DNA of 64,000 nt from Owenia fusiformis (taxonomy: Eukaryota > Annelida > Polychaeta > Sabellida > Oweniidae), in the NCBI GenBank assembly GCA_903813345.2, contig CAIIXF020000010.1:684001-748000 (forward strand), written 5' to 3'. Each line of letters opens with the position of its first letter. The first letter of the stretch is position 1. Made by a program: the position numbers and the translations under genes. The notes under the pieces were generated by a model. The model did not search any database. It was given only the letters and a program-made list of their open reading frames with translations, and was not told the origin of the DNA. This document shows, piece by piece, positions 47,401 to 56,582 of the stretch.

Positions 47401-50400
47401 AATCCTCCTTACCTATCCTATCAAACAGCTCCCCTCCACTAGCATACTCCAAGAATATATATTGCAGAGAATCCTCCTTACCTATCCTATCAAACAGCTC
47501 CCCTCCACTAGCATACTCCAAGAATATATATTGCAGAGAATCCTCCTTACCTATCCTATCAAACAGCTCCCCTCCACTAGCATACTCCAAGAATATATAT
47601 TGCAGTGAATCCTCCTTACCTATCCTATCGAACAGCTCCCCTCCACTAGCATACTCCAAGAATATATATTGCAGAGAATCCTCCTTACCTATCCTATCAA
47701 ACAGCTCCCCTCCACTAGCATACTCCAGGAATATATATTGCAGTGAATCCTCCTTACCTATCCTATCAAACAGCTCCCCTCCACTAGCATACTCCAAGAA
47801 TATATATTGCAGAGAATCCTCCTTACCTATCCTATCAAACAGCTCCCCTCCACTAGCATACTCCAAGAATATATATTGCAGTGAATCCTCCTTACCTATC
47901 CTATCGAACAGCTCCCCTCCACTAGCATACTCCAAGAATATATATTGCAGAGAATCCTCCTTACCTATCCTATCGAACAGCTCCCCTCCACTAGCATACT
48001 CCAAGAATATATATTGCAGAGAATCCTCCTTACCTATCCTATCAAACAGCTCCCCTCCACTAGCATACTCCAAGAATATATATTGCAGAGAATCCTCCTT
48101 ACCTATCCTATCAAACAGCTCCCCTCCACTAGCATACTCCAAGAATATATATTGCAGAGAATCCTCCTTACCTATCCTATCGAACAGCTCCCCTCCACTA
48201 GCATACTCCAAGAATATATATTGCAGAGAATCCTCCTTACCTATCCTATCAAACAGCTCCCCTCCACTAGCATACTCCAAGAATATATATTGCAGAGAAT
48301 CCTCCTTACCTATCCTATCAAACAGCTCCCCTCCACTAGCATACTCCAGGAATATATATTGCAGTGAATCCTCCTTACCTATCCTATCAAACAGCTCCCC
48401 TCCACTAGCATACTCCAAGAATATATATTGCAGTGAATCCTCCTTACCTATCCTATCAAACAGCTCCCCTCCACTAGCATACTCCAAGAATATATATTGC
48501 AGAGAATCCTCCTTACCTATCCTATCGAACAGCTCCCCTCCACTAGCATACTCCAGGAATATATATTGCAGTGAATCCTCCTTACCTATCCTATCAAACA
48601 GCTCCCCTCCACTAGCATACTCCAAGAATATATATTGCAGAGAATCCTCCTTACCTATTCTATCAAACAGCTCCCCTCCACTAGCATACTCCAAGAATAT
48701 ATATTGCAGTGAATCCTCCTTACCTATTCTATCAAACAGCTCCCCTCCACTAGCATACTCCAAGAATATATATTGCAGAGAATCCTCCTTACCTATCCTA
48801 TCAAACAGCTCCCCTCCACTAGCATACTCCAAGAATATATATTGCAGAGAACCCTCCTTACCTATCCTATCGAACAGCTCCCCTCCACTAGCATACTCCA
48901 AGAATATATATTGCAGAGAATCCTCCTTACCTATTCTATCAAACAGCTCCCCTCCACTAGCATACTCCAAAAATATATATTGCAGAGAATCCTCCTTACC
49001 TATCCTATCAAACAGCTCCCCTCCACTAGCATACTCCAAGAATATATATTGCAGAGAATCCTCCTTACCTATCCTATCGAACAGCTCCCCTCCACTAGCA
49101 TACTCCAAGAATATATATTGCAGAGAATCCTCCTTACCTATCCTATCGAACAGCTCCCCTCCACTAGCATACTCCAAGAATAAATATTGCAGAGAATCCT
49201 CCTTACCTATCCTATCGAACAGCTCCCCTCCACTAGCATACTCCAAGAATATATATTGCAGAGAATCCTCCTTACCTATCCTATCAAACAGCTCCTCTCC
49301 ACTAGCATACTCCAAGAATATATATTGCAGAGAATCCTCCTTACCTATCCTATCAAAGAGCTCCCCTCCACTAGCATACTCCAAGAATATATATTGCAGT
49401 GAATCCTCCTTCCTGGTCCCAAAGAATCTGACCACATTCTCATGTTTAAGCATTTTATGAACACAAACCTGTAATAAATTAAATGAGTTATTCAATAATT
49501 ATGAAATTGCCATCTTATAGGTCTGTTATCAATTTTTATTACAAATTACACTTTCTAGCATAACTATCTCAGGCCCGTAGCCAGGATTTGCCAAGGGGGT
49601 TCACTTTTTGAAAAATTCCAGGTGGGGGGTTCATTTGTGACAATTTTGGTCCAAAAATGGCCAAAATCACTTAAAGAGTGCTCAGAATGATTTCTTGGCG
49701 AGGAGGGGGTTCGCTCGAACCCATCGAGCCCCCCTGGCTATGGGCCTGCATCCCTATCATACAATTTGATGTCCAAATCATTTTCTTTTGAAAGTCCATT
49801 TGAAACACGATATACTTGGCCTAAATATCATAATTGAATAGTGAATTTTTGTAAAATACAGACTTTTCAGGCACAATAATTTTCTGTATTTGATTCTTAT
49901 TATTGAATGACACTAACCACAATACGATAGTTGAATCAGTAAATTGTAACACTGGTTATAACAGATACCTCTTTTCTAACATTGTCTGCTACGGAAGATT
50001 CCTTTCTAAGGTCAATTATCTTCACAGCAACTGCCTCTTGGGTCTCTGTATTTACTGCAAGTTTCACTCTAAAGTAGAACATACACTTTGATAAAGAAGT
50101 TTCATATTATATATTTATATGCAATTATCTCCACAGGCACTGCCTCTTGGGTCTCAAGCAAGTTTCACTCTAAAGTAGAACATACACTTTGATAAAGAAG
50201 TTTCATATTATATATTTATATGCAATTATCTCCACAGGCACTGCTTCTTGGGTCTCAAGCAAGTTTCACTCTAAAGTAGAACATACACTTTGATAAAGAA
50301 GTTTCATATTATATATTTATATGCAATTATCTCCACAGGCACTGCCTCTTGGGTCTCAAGCAAGTTTCACTCTAAAGTAGAACATACACTTTGATAAAGA

Positions 50401-51586
50401 AGTTTCATATTATATATTTATATGCAATTATCTCCACAGGCACTGCTTCTTGGGTCTCAAGCAAGTTTCACTCTAAAGTAGAACATACACTTTGATAAAG
50501 AAGTTTCATATTATATATTTATATGCAATTATCTCCACAGGCACTGCCTCTTGGGTCTCAAGCAAGTTTCACTCTAAAGTAGAACATACACTTTGATAAA
50601 GAAGTTTCATATTATATATTTATATGCAATTATCTCCACAGGCACTGCCTCTTGGGTCTCAAGCAAGTTTCACTCTAAAGTAGAACATACACTTTGATAA
50701 AGAAGTTTCATATTATATATTTATATGCAATTATCTCCACAGGCACTGCCTCTTGGGTCTCAAGCAAGTTTCACTCTAAAGTAGAACATACACTTTGATA
50801 ACGAAGTTTCATATTTTATATTTATATACAATTATCTCCACAGGCACTGCCTCTTGTTTCACTCTAAAGCAGAAGACACACTTTGATAATGAAGTTAAAT
50901 ATTTATGAAGAAATAATTCATGGCCTTTAGAGTAAGGACATTCTATAATGTAGGAAACGGTTTATATTATATACATGAGTATACTTTGTATTTGTTGCGT
51001 TCACCGTCATATTTGAATAAAGAAGAGATAATATTATATATTGTATATGTTAGTATATTATAAAACATAACAAGACCATTCCATATTTGTATTAATAAGC
51101 ACCCCATAAAAAAGAGGCTCCAGTACAAATTACTCAATCCTAAAACAACATTATTCAAACTGGGTTCTGAATTTTTGGGGTCAGATGTTACAGTGAAACT
51201 TGCATATATATCAGAACATCTTTAAATGTGAATATTTTTTCTTGGTCCAAATTCTGTTACCTCAGATAGACTCACATGCAGTTAGTGAAACCTGTAAAGT
51301 GAAACACCTCTAGAAGTAGAACACCCCTAATAGTTTAACTCTTTTCAGAGTCCCAGAGCTAACTGACTTAATGTTAAACAAACCTCTACATTTGGAACAC
51401 CTAAGTGAAATGCTTTTTTGCAGTTCCAAAGGTGTTTCACTAAAACAGGTTTTACTATGTTACCTTGAAATGTGAACAACCGTTAATCCAAACACATTAG
51501 ATGGGTTTTACTGTAACTTACTCTCCGTAGGCTCCTTCTCCAAGTGTCTGCACAAAGTCCCATCCTTCAACAAATGGTGTCACCAT
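38316..51586 (-). CDS. chk1: Checkpoint kinase 1 (Chk1), complete spliced coding region
   Basis: Serine/threonine kinase of the ATR DNA-damage and replication checkpoint. Thirteen coding exons (51586-51522, 50068-49969, 49468-49345, 44758-44694, 43475-43406, 43283-43095, 42167-42063, 41750-41649, 40623-40518, 39976-39808, 39547-39416, 38917-38816, 38429-38316) join with GT-AG borders and matching phases into 1443 nt, 480 residues, close to human CHK1. Kinase domain: GEGAYGE loop, VAVK Lys38, E55, hinge E85-Y86-A87, HRD Asp130, DFG Asp148, GTVPYVAPE. Regulatory region: SSSQ at 315-318 and GSSQ at 362-365, the ATR sites. The C-terminal KA1-like domain ends at residue 480. The ATG is chosen by alignment of [10 protein letters not shown] to the family start. 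An upstream acceptor (TCATTGCAG, exon start 51608) implies a 5' non-coding exon that I did not locate. This model uses the first donor of the 57-unit array. Confidence 0.95.
38816..38917 (-). CDS. chk1: chk1 coding exon 12
   Basis: Residues 410-443 ([20 protein letters not shown] ... ILVDFRLSR). Acceptor TGTGTTTCAG, donor GTAAGTT, phase 0 at both ends. KA1-like regulatory domain. Confidence 0.95.
39416..39547 (-). CDS. chk1: chk1 coding exon 11
   Basis: Residues 366-409 ([20 protein letters not shown] ...). [12 protein letters not shown] corresponds to the conserved start of the CHK1 C-terminal autoinhibitory region. Phase 0 at both ends. Confidence 0.95.
39808..39976 (-). CDS. chk1: chk1 coding exon 10 (SQ regulatory region)
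   Basis: Residues 309-365. It contains ISSSQPQ with Ser317 at the human position, [17 protein letters not shown], and GSSQ at the end, equivalent to human Ser345. These are the ATR phosphorylation sites that activate the kinase. Confidence 0.95.
40518..40623 (-). CDS. chk1: chk1 coding exon 9 (linker)
   Basis: Residues 274-308, Ser/Pro-rich linker ([16 protein letters not shown] ... MSPPVSH). Acceptor TATTTTAG, donor GTATGT. It leaves in phase 2. Confidence 0.9.
41204..41643. mobile_element. hAT-like MITE beside the chk1 exon 8 donor
   Basis: Element 41212-41635 with termini TAGGGGTGAGACGA / TCGTCTCACCCCTA. It is flanked by an 8-bp near-duplication (ATACCTAT and ATGCCTAT). Internal CGAGTCGAATC repeats. 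The target duplication begins five bases inside the intron that follows exon 8, so the element starts 13 bases from the exon end. No transposase. Confidence 0.8.
41649..41750 (-). CDS. chk1: chk1 coding exon 8 (kinase C-lobe end)
   Basis: Residues 240-273. [20 protein letters not shown], then KHQWFRK, the conserved final helix of the kinase C-lobe. Acceptor TTGTTTACAG, donor GTACTA. Confidence 0.95.
42063..42167 (-). CDS. chk1: chk1 coding exon 7
   Basis: Residues 205-239. [20 protein letters not shown] ... [10 protein letters not shown], the CHK1-typical segment after AGELPW. Acceptor TTGCTTTCAG. It is directly preceded by a 45-bp duplicate of its own acceptor and first codons. Confidence 0.95.
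42141..42229 (-). repeat. chk1: 45-bp tandem duplication across the exon 7 acceptor
   Basis: Two copies: 42141-42184, which includes the real acceptor and the LPWDEPTF codons, and 42185-42229, a diverged upstream copy reading LPWYEPTSS. In the upstream copy the acceptor TTTCAG has become TTTCAT, so it is not usable. Confidence 0.85.
42733..42977. mobile_element. Intronic MITE with ACTGCAGTTAGCGTCATTC ends
   Basis: The left terminus GCAGTTAGCGTCATTCAAGA, then TGGTTGCCGATATTCTTTC, is mirrored at 42932-42974. About 245 bp in the intron between exons 6 and 7. The open frames inside are by-products. Confidence 0.75.
43095..43283 (-). CDS. chk1: chk1 coding exon 6 (activation segment)
   Basis: Residues 142-204. 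[14 protein letters not shown] with Asp148 of DFG, then [15 protein letters not shown] (APE motif), [16 protein letters not shown]. Acceptor TGTTTGCAG, donor GTGAGA. Confidence 0.95.
43406..43475 (-). CDS. chk1: chk1 coding exon 5 (catalytic loop)
   Basis: Residues 119-141. [20 protein letters not shown] with catalytic Asp130. Acceptor CTATTTCAG, donor GTAAGA, leaves in phase 1. Confidence 0.95.
43555..43885. repeat. Intronic AT-rich tandem repeat (GAAATATTGGC)
   Basis: Many imperfect copies of TTGAAATATTGGCATTA, alternating with TTGGCTATATGG versions, in the intron between exons 4 and 5. Adjacent 43904-44090 is an ACAGTAAAAC-type dispersed element. Confidence 0.85.
44694..44758 (-). CDS. 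chk1: chk1 coding exon 4
   Basis: Residues 97-118 ([22 protein letters not shown]). Acceptor GCATTTCAG, donor GTAAGT. Its first two bases complete the Glu codon begun by G at the end of exon 3. This fixes the donor phase used by the array units. Confidence 0.95.
45486..49413 (-). repeat. chk1: 57-unit 69-bp array of a chk1 exon end plus splice donor
   Basis: Unit of 23 codons: [20 protein letters not shown], then I, G, K. Each unit ends AGGATAG|GTAAGG, an intact donor. Length 3928 = 57 x 69 - 5. The missing 5 bp lie at about 47142, in unit 33. Unit 1 (49345-49413) is the functional exon end, with unique CTC and TCA codons. Unit 57 ends in GTAATG instead of GTAAGG, likely the original intron start. 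Units 1-32 are open in the exon frame and units 33-57 are open but shifted by 5. If donor n is used, (n-1) x 23 residues would be inserted after Ile96, in frame for n up to 32. The simplest model is that the first donor is used and the rest is intron. Confidence 0.95.
49345..49468 (-). CDS. chk1: chk1 coding exon 3 (alpha-C to hinge)
   Basis: Residues 56-96. [20 protein letters not shown], then [21 protein letters not shown]. Hinge residues E85, Y86, A87 (Cys in human), G89-G90-E91. Acceptor TTTATTACAG. The donor shown is the first of 57 equivalent donors in the array. Confidence 0.9.
49570..49748. mobile_element. Intronic MITE with CAGGCCCGTAGCCAGG ends
   Basis: The left end CAGGCCCGTAGCCAGG mirrors the right end CCTGGCTATGGGCCTG. 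Internal G-runs and AGGGGGTTC. It lies in the intron between exons 2 and 3. No clear target duplication. Possibly related to 11464-11553. Confidence 0.75.
49969..50068 (-). CDS. chk1: chk1 coding exon 2 (ATP-binding Lys)
   Basis: Residues 22-55. [20 protein letters not shown] with Lys38, ending VRKE with Glu55. Acceptor TTCTACTTTAG, donor GTATCT. Eight decayed copies of its 5' part with acceptor lie just upstream. Confidence 0.95.
50100..50890 (-). repeat. chk1: 101-bp array, eight copies of the exon 2 acceptor plus partial exon
   Basis: GGCACTGC (plus strand) recurs at about 50136, 50237, 50338, 50439, 50540, 50641, 50742 and 50843. On the coding strand each copy reads TTCTACTTTAG, then AGTGAAACTTGCTTGAGACC, AAGAGGCAGT..., i.e. 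the acceptor and a shortened exon 2. About 11 nt are missing relative to the exon, and in the exon frame this creates a TGA after AAACTTGCT. No copy has a recognisable donor. The copies are decoy acceptors lying 5' of the true exon. Confidence 0.9.
51189..51515. mobile_element. TA-flanked MITE beside the chk1 exon 1 donor
   Basis: Element 51191-51513 with ends CAGTGAAAC / GTTTTACTG and TA at 51189-51190 and 51514-51515. It begins eight bases inside the intron after exon 1. Related ACAGTAAAAC-type sequences occur near 37620, 40225 and 43904. Confidence 0.7.
51522..51586 (-). CDS. chk1: chk1 coding exon 1 (start and Gly-rich loop)
   Basis: ATG at 51586-51584; [21 protein letters not shown], then GA of Glu22. 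Gly-rich loop GEGAYGE. Donor GTAAGT. Exon extends upstream to acceptor TCATTGCAG (exon start 51608), leaving 22 nt of 5' UTR. Confidence 0.95.
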
Positions 51587-51611
51587 TATCTCTTGCTCAA
51601 AAAATAATCTG

Positions 51612-53250
51612 CAATGAGAGTAAGGGGTATGTCAAAATTAAAGTGACTAAATTGGCCATTTCAACATTTCTAAATCAAGTATTACTTGTATATCATGAAC
51701 CAAGATTTCAGCATCTGTTCTGGCAAATATGTTTTTTATAATTGCTCAAAGCAATAATAATACATAAAATTGAATCGCACAGCCATCGATCAAATAAACC
51801 AATCAAAAGAGATGGAAGGTAACACGATCACTACCCGGCTACTGAGAACTTAAAAACCTATATTTTAATGGTCAGAAATAGCCTAGCTCATTTAGGTTTC
51901 ATTTTGGAGATAAATCAATTGGGTGTAACATACATGTCCTAGAATAACATTTTTGACATCAGGAAATAAAGAATTGAATTTTCCAAGTCAAATGTTTGAC
52001 GCCCGATTCACAATGACAGTTGTCAAGACAAATTCTCAAAGTCGTTCTTGTCATTCAATCTTCGTTAATCACACTTCCCATGTTAGACTTCTTTTCTTGA
52101 CTCATAATTAAAACTAAATAAAAGGATTTTGCTCCTTAGTGACCCATTTTGAAAAAATGCCAGTAATATTTATTACTTTGGCTAAAATTGAAAAACTTAA
52201 ATTTTGGCAAAAAATTCAAGCCATCTTTAAAGTGGCACCTGTCTTGAAAAAATTCACTGATAAAACTATTTACTAGTATTCAAGTTATCTTCCAGACAGA
52301 AGGACGGAAAGACTGATTACCCCCATAAATGTGATTTTCAGTACATCAGTCATCAACTACATGTGTATTGGAATCTTGGGGTTGAAAAACTTGACACAAA
52401 ACTGAATTTTACCTAAATAGGTAAATAACCACAAATCTAGCTTATTTTCAACCACAAGATATTCACAAGTACATGCACTTTTAGTTGTGGCGATGTACTG
52501 ACTCTTATCCCCAGGGGGTTCTCTCTAAATGATTTGGGTAGGTATGTGCAGCAAGGCCAATTTTGGCATTGGGCATAATCCATGGACACTGACCAATCTG
52601 AGAAGAAAAAGACATGGAAAATTTGTCTTAGAAAGTACTACAGGTAAAAATAATCTTGATTTACGTCATTAAATATTTACTAGAAAAAAAGCTGTGGCCT
52701 TTTGTAATTTAGGGAGTTTCAGCCATGTTAATTTTTCCGAAAATAACATGGCAGAGAAGCGTCAAAATATAAGAGACCACAGATTGATAGCTAAACTACA
52801 AAACAAACTAAAATATACAAAAGTAAGGACATATATAAATGTTTCTATTTTTACATATGTTGTTTCAATAATTATTCCTTTGATTGCTTATTTTTTTAAT
52901 TCAAAGTAGTTCCAAACATTTAAAATTTTACTGTATATGGGCTTAGCCTTTTGCAGATTATTGACATAGACATAGACACAGGGCATCCAACTGTCCCGCA
53001 ATTTGCGTATTTGTCACGCATTTTCTGGAAAATTTGAAGTCACGCCAGTTATTTTGGCATGACAGAATATGTCACGCAAATACGCATTTTACCTGATTAT
53101 AAAGTGGGGTGAAAAAATAAATCTCAACCCTCAAAAGTTGTCACAATGAGCTAAATCCAAGCGGTCAAAAAATAATTCCCATTGACTTTAAGTAGCACAA
53201 TAAATGAATCCAAAGCTTCATACCTGTAAATGATGGATAAAACCCTACCA
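51612..53250. other. Upstream intron or promoter region of chk1
   Basis: The 5' non-coding exon and promoter of chk1 should lie above 51611 but were not pinned down. 52690-52830 carries a sequence related to the loop of the 53657-54051 palindrome (TTTCAGCCATGTTAAT, GAAAATAACATGGCAGAGAA). Confidence 0.4.
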
Positions 53251-53299
53251 AATCGAACGAATGTTTTCATGAATCGCCATGTTTGTGATCCAAGGAAGA

Positions 53300-53420
53300 T
53301 TGACTCCCAGAATGCAACATCAGGTAACCTTATTTACTCGTGACAGATTTCAAAATGGCTGAGCGGCATTTTGAAAGCTGACACGTGTCATGTTGCATTC
53401 TGGAAGCCAATTCCCATTGC
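53300..53420. repeat. Small inverted repeat (CCAGAATGCAACAT)
   Basis: CCCAGAATGCAACATCAGGT near 53308 is mirrored by CATGTTGCATTCTGG near 53388. Short MITE-like hairpin, no ORF. Confidence 0.6.
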
Positions 53421-53656
53421 CGTGTAATCCGGCTCCAAAATCACCTCAACATTTGAAGAGTCGGCATTAACATGTGAATTCCACTTCAAATTTTTAAGTT
53501 CTTATTTGTCATTATGGACACGAATTCCACTATATCTGGACTTACTAGGACGGAGAAAATAGAGCACTGAATACACTGGGGTAAGAATTTATTACATGTG
53601 CGACAGCATGTAATTTCCATACCTTTTGTAATTCTTTATGGTGAGCACTGTAAATG

Positions 53657-54051
53657 TAGAGTCCATTTCACTGCTTCATTTTGTCAGTAGAACGGTAAAA
53701 ATAAGAAATTGGGAGACCATTGTGCAATAATATATGGAAAAGTATATTCATAATGTACATGAATGACATTTGTATATTTCAGATTTTTTAGTTTTTTGTG
53801 CAATAAGTCTGTGCCGTCTTGTAATTTGAAGAATTTCAGCCAAGTTAATCTTATTGAAAATAACATGGCAGAGAAACATCCAAATATAAGAGGCCACACA
53901 CTTTATAAGCCAAACTAGAAGCAATCCAAGATATACAAATGTCATTCATGTACATTATGAATATACTTTTCCATATATTATTGCACAATGGTCTCCCAAT
54001 TTCTTATTTTTGCCGTTCTACTGACGAAATGAAGCAGTGAAATGGACTCTA
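53657..54051. mobile_element. Near-perfect palindromic element
   Basis: Arms of about 125 bp (TAGAGTCCATTTCACTGCTT ... GACATTTGTATAT) mirror each other with few mismatches around a loop of about 145 bp (53785-53930). The loop resembles 52690-52830. Low arm divergence suggests recent origin. Confidence 0.85.
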
Positions 54052-54321
54052 TGTCAAGCAAAAATATTTCTGTAGAAGAACTTCAAAAAAGTGATTGCTG
54101 ATACAGCAAAAAAAGAACGCCTAAAATAAGCAAATGCATTTCGTTCGGACTTTTCACGCAGATACCATATATGTCATGCATTTTCATCGAGATATCGCAT
54201 TTTCATCGAAAAACCAAGGTGTTCAAAAGTTGAGGTGTTCAGATTTGGACCAAGGTGTCCACAATTTGAAGAAAGGTCTTTAAAATTTATAAGTCACTCA
54301 TGTTGGGTGATCCCAAGTTGA

Positions 54322-54674
54322 CAGGCCTGGGGCTGTGAATTCGTACGATCCCCAATCCAATCCAGATAAATTTTATCTTCTGGGATAAATCTTGGATTAC
54401 TAATCCGGATTATGATTTGGTGAATTCGTACGATCCGAGGATTATTAGGGGGAATCCCCAAGATTTATCCAATTTGCATTGGAATTCGGACAAAATTTAT
54501 CCAAAAAGTAATCCACCTCAAGAGGTGGATTGAGATTTATCCTGAGATTAATCCGAGGATCGTACGAATTCACCGATTTTTGGATAAATTCTTGGATTAA
54601 TCCCACAATGCATCATTACCATGACGAAATTTATCCGGATCGGATCGCGGATCGTACGAATTCACCGGCCCTGT
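54322..54674. mobile_element. MITE with GTGAATTCGTACGATCC ends
   Basis: The left end (GGCTGTGAATTCGTACGATC) and right end (GATCGTACGAATTCACCGGC) are inverted. Two further internal copies of the GAATTCGTACGATCC motif. Interior made of AT-rich TTATCC/GGATAA runs. No ORF. Confidence 0.8.
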
Positions 54675-55609
54675 AGCACAGGTAGGGATCAGATCGCACC
54701 TTCGCGTCCATACCGCTGTTTTCCGTACAGGTTGCCGCTCCTTCGAGTAGATAATCGACAGAATTTACGAATACAAAGGCTCTATCTTTTAATTCAGTCA
54801 ACCTAGCCCTTTCTTCATAGTATATTCAGTTAGAGGAATGTGTTTCATATCATCTTTGGTCTAGGTTGCTCGTAGGACAGCACACAAATTACCCCCTGAC
54901 ATCCACCATTTCAGTTAAGTACGTTTTTCTTGGATTTGGGGTCATTTTTGTTCCTTCACACCTCGTCCAACGTAAAATTTGATTGATTTTACTGTTTAAA
55001 TGGCTAAATGTATAAGAATATACCTGTTATACCAGCATTGTTTCGACTTTACAGTTTCTGTCAAATTCCGCCGTTTTCGTTTTTGGATTACGCACCTTAA
55101 TCGTATTTTGGTTTCAGTTAGGTAGAACTCTCCTTTTATTCAGATTAATGTTAAATTGGCAAAGTTCAGATCACAGAGAACTATTAACACGTGATTTGTG
55201 TCGTTTTTAGAGTTCTTTCAAAAACGATACAAATCATAGTCTATGTAAATAGATTAGAATTTCTCAAATCGCAGCCCATCAATTTTTAAAGAATTGCAAT
55301 AAAATACAGCAAAACTTCTCACCTTTATGTCGTAAACATTTAAACAAAGAGGCCACGAAAATCAAAACCTCTGCTGTCCTGGTTGGTTAAAGTGCAAAAA
55401 CGTCGTCACATTTATGTTAATGAGCCAAATTACCGGGGCCCACAAACAATTGTGTGCCCAAAATTTTTGCAGTGGGCCTTTTTAGGTCAAATTATCAAAA
55501 ATGGGCATTCAAAGTTTTTGGATTTGAAATGTACACCCCCCCCCCCCTTTGTTATCTTCTGGATTCGCCAGTGGTTATGATCACAAATCTACAAGTTATT
55601 CTTTACTCT

Positions 55610-56582
55610 CTCTCGCGAATAGGCCTACGGGCGTTTATTTTGCACAGGGCGTTTATTTGAAAGAATTTTTAATAAACGCCCATGGGCCTATATTAAGAGG
55701 GAGAAAACAATTTTCCAAGGAGGAATAGCTAGGGGGATATTATCGATTGTATAGTTGACACATGGCCTTCATACTCACGCACTAGTATGATCACGAACGT
55801 GGGCAAAAACGTTGACCAATATGTGACCTCATTTTTATTAATCATTTGTACTTGAACGACATTAATCACGTATTACCTTACATATGTACTATTCGCAATT
55901 TCATCCCTTTTCTCGAATGTTTTGCCAACTGGGCATTTATTTGAAATAATTTTTAATAAACAAATTTATATTGGAAAGTTAATCCAATAGCCAGCCAATT
56001 TACCTTGAAGGTGTGAAATATATGAATAGCATCGTGAATAGCCCTATTAAGATAGGCTAGGCTAATTCTGTTAAAACTATACTCATATTAATCACGTATT
56101 ATTTTGGTAAATAAATGTCATATTCATAAAAATTATAAATTGTTAAATTAAAAGTGTTTAGCATAAACTTCTCTAGATAAAACCAATATGATTTAATCTT
56201 TTAGAATTAATTCACCTAACTTTTTTACAATCAATAAATTCAGAAAATTACTTAACTTCCGATTTATATCTAGTTTCTAATTTATCCCTAATTCTTTCAA
56301 AATTCATCAATATCATAATGAAAGGTACATCTATTAATTGTTTTTATAGATATTTAAATATGGTGGGGTCGAGTTGACTAAGGGTTGAGTTGACCAAGGG
56401 TTGAGATGACTTGGGGTCGAGTTGACTAAGGGTTGACTTGACTTGGGGTCGAGTTGACTAAGGGTTGACTTGACTTGGGTTGAGTTGACTTGGGGTTGAG
56501 TTGACCAGTTACCTTTTAAAGAGGGAAAAACCTTTTCATACAGCCCACTTTCAAATAAACGCCCATGGGCCTATTCGCGAGA
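55610..56582. mobile_element. Nested element with TCTCGCGAATAGGCC ends
   Basis: TCTCGCGAATAGGCCTACGG then GCGTTTATTT at the left mirrors AAATAAACGCCCATGGGCCT, ATTCGCGAGA at the right. An additional TAAACGCCCATGGGCCTAT occurs at about 55672. No coding sequence. Confidence 0.75.
56368..56510 (+). repeat. Minisatellite (GGGTTGAGTTGACTA)
   Basis: About nine imperfect 15-bp copies alternating GGGTCGAGTTGACTAA and GGGTTGACTTGACTT. Lies inside the nested element. Confidence 0.85.

Noticed and set aside
45486-49413. CRISPR array appearance
   Set aside because: Units are contiguous with no unique spacers, encode a eukaryotic kinase segment and include splice donors.
50100-50890. Eight alternative chk1 exons
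   Set aside because: The copies have an acceptor but no donor and contain an in-frame TGA. Treated as decoy fragments.
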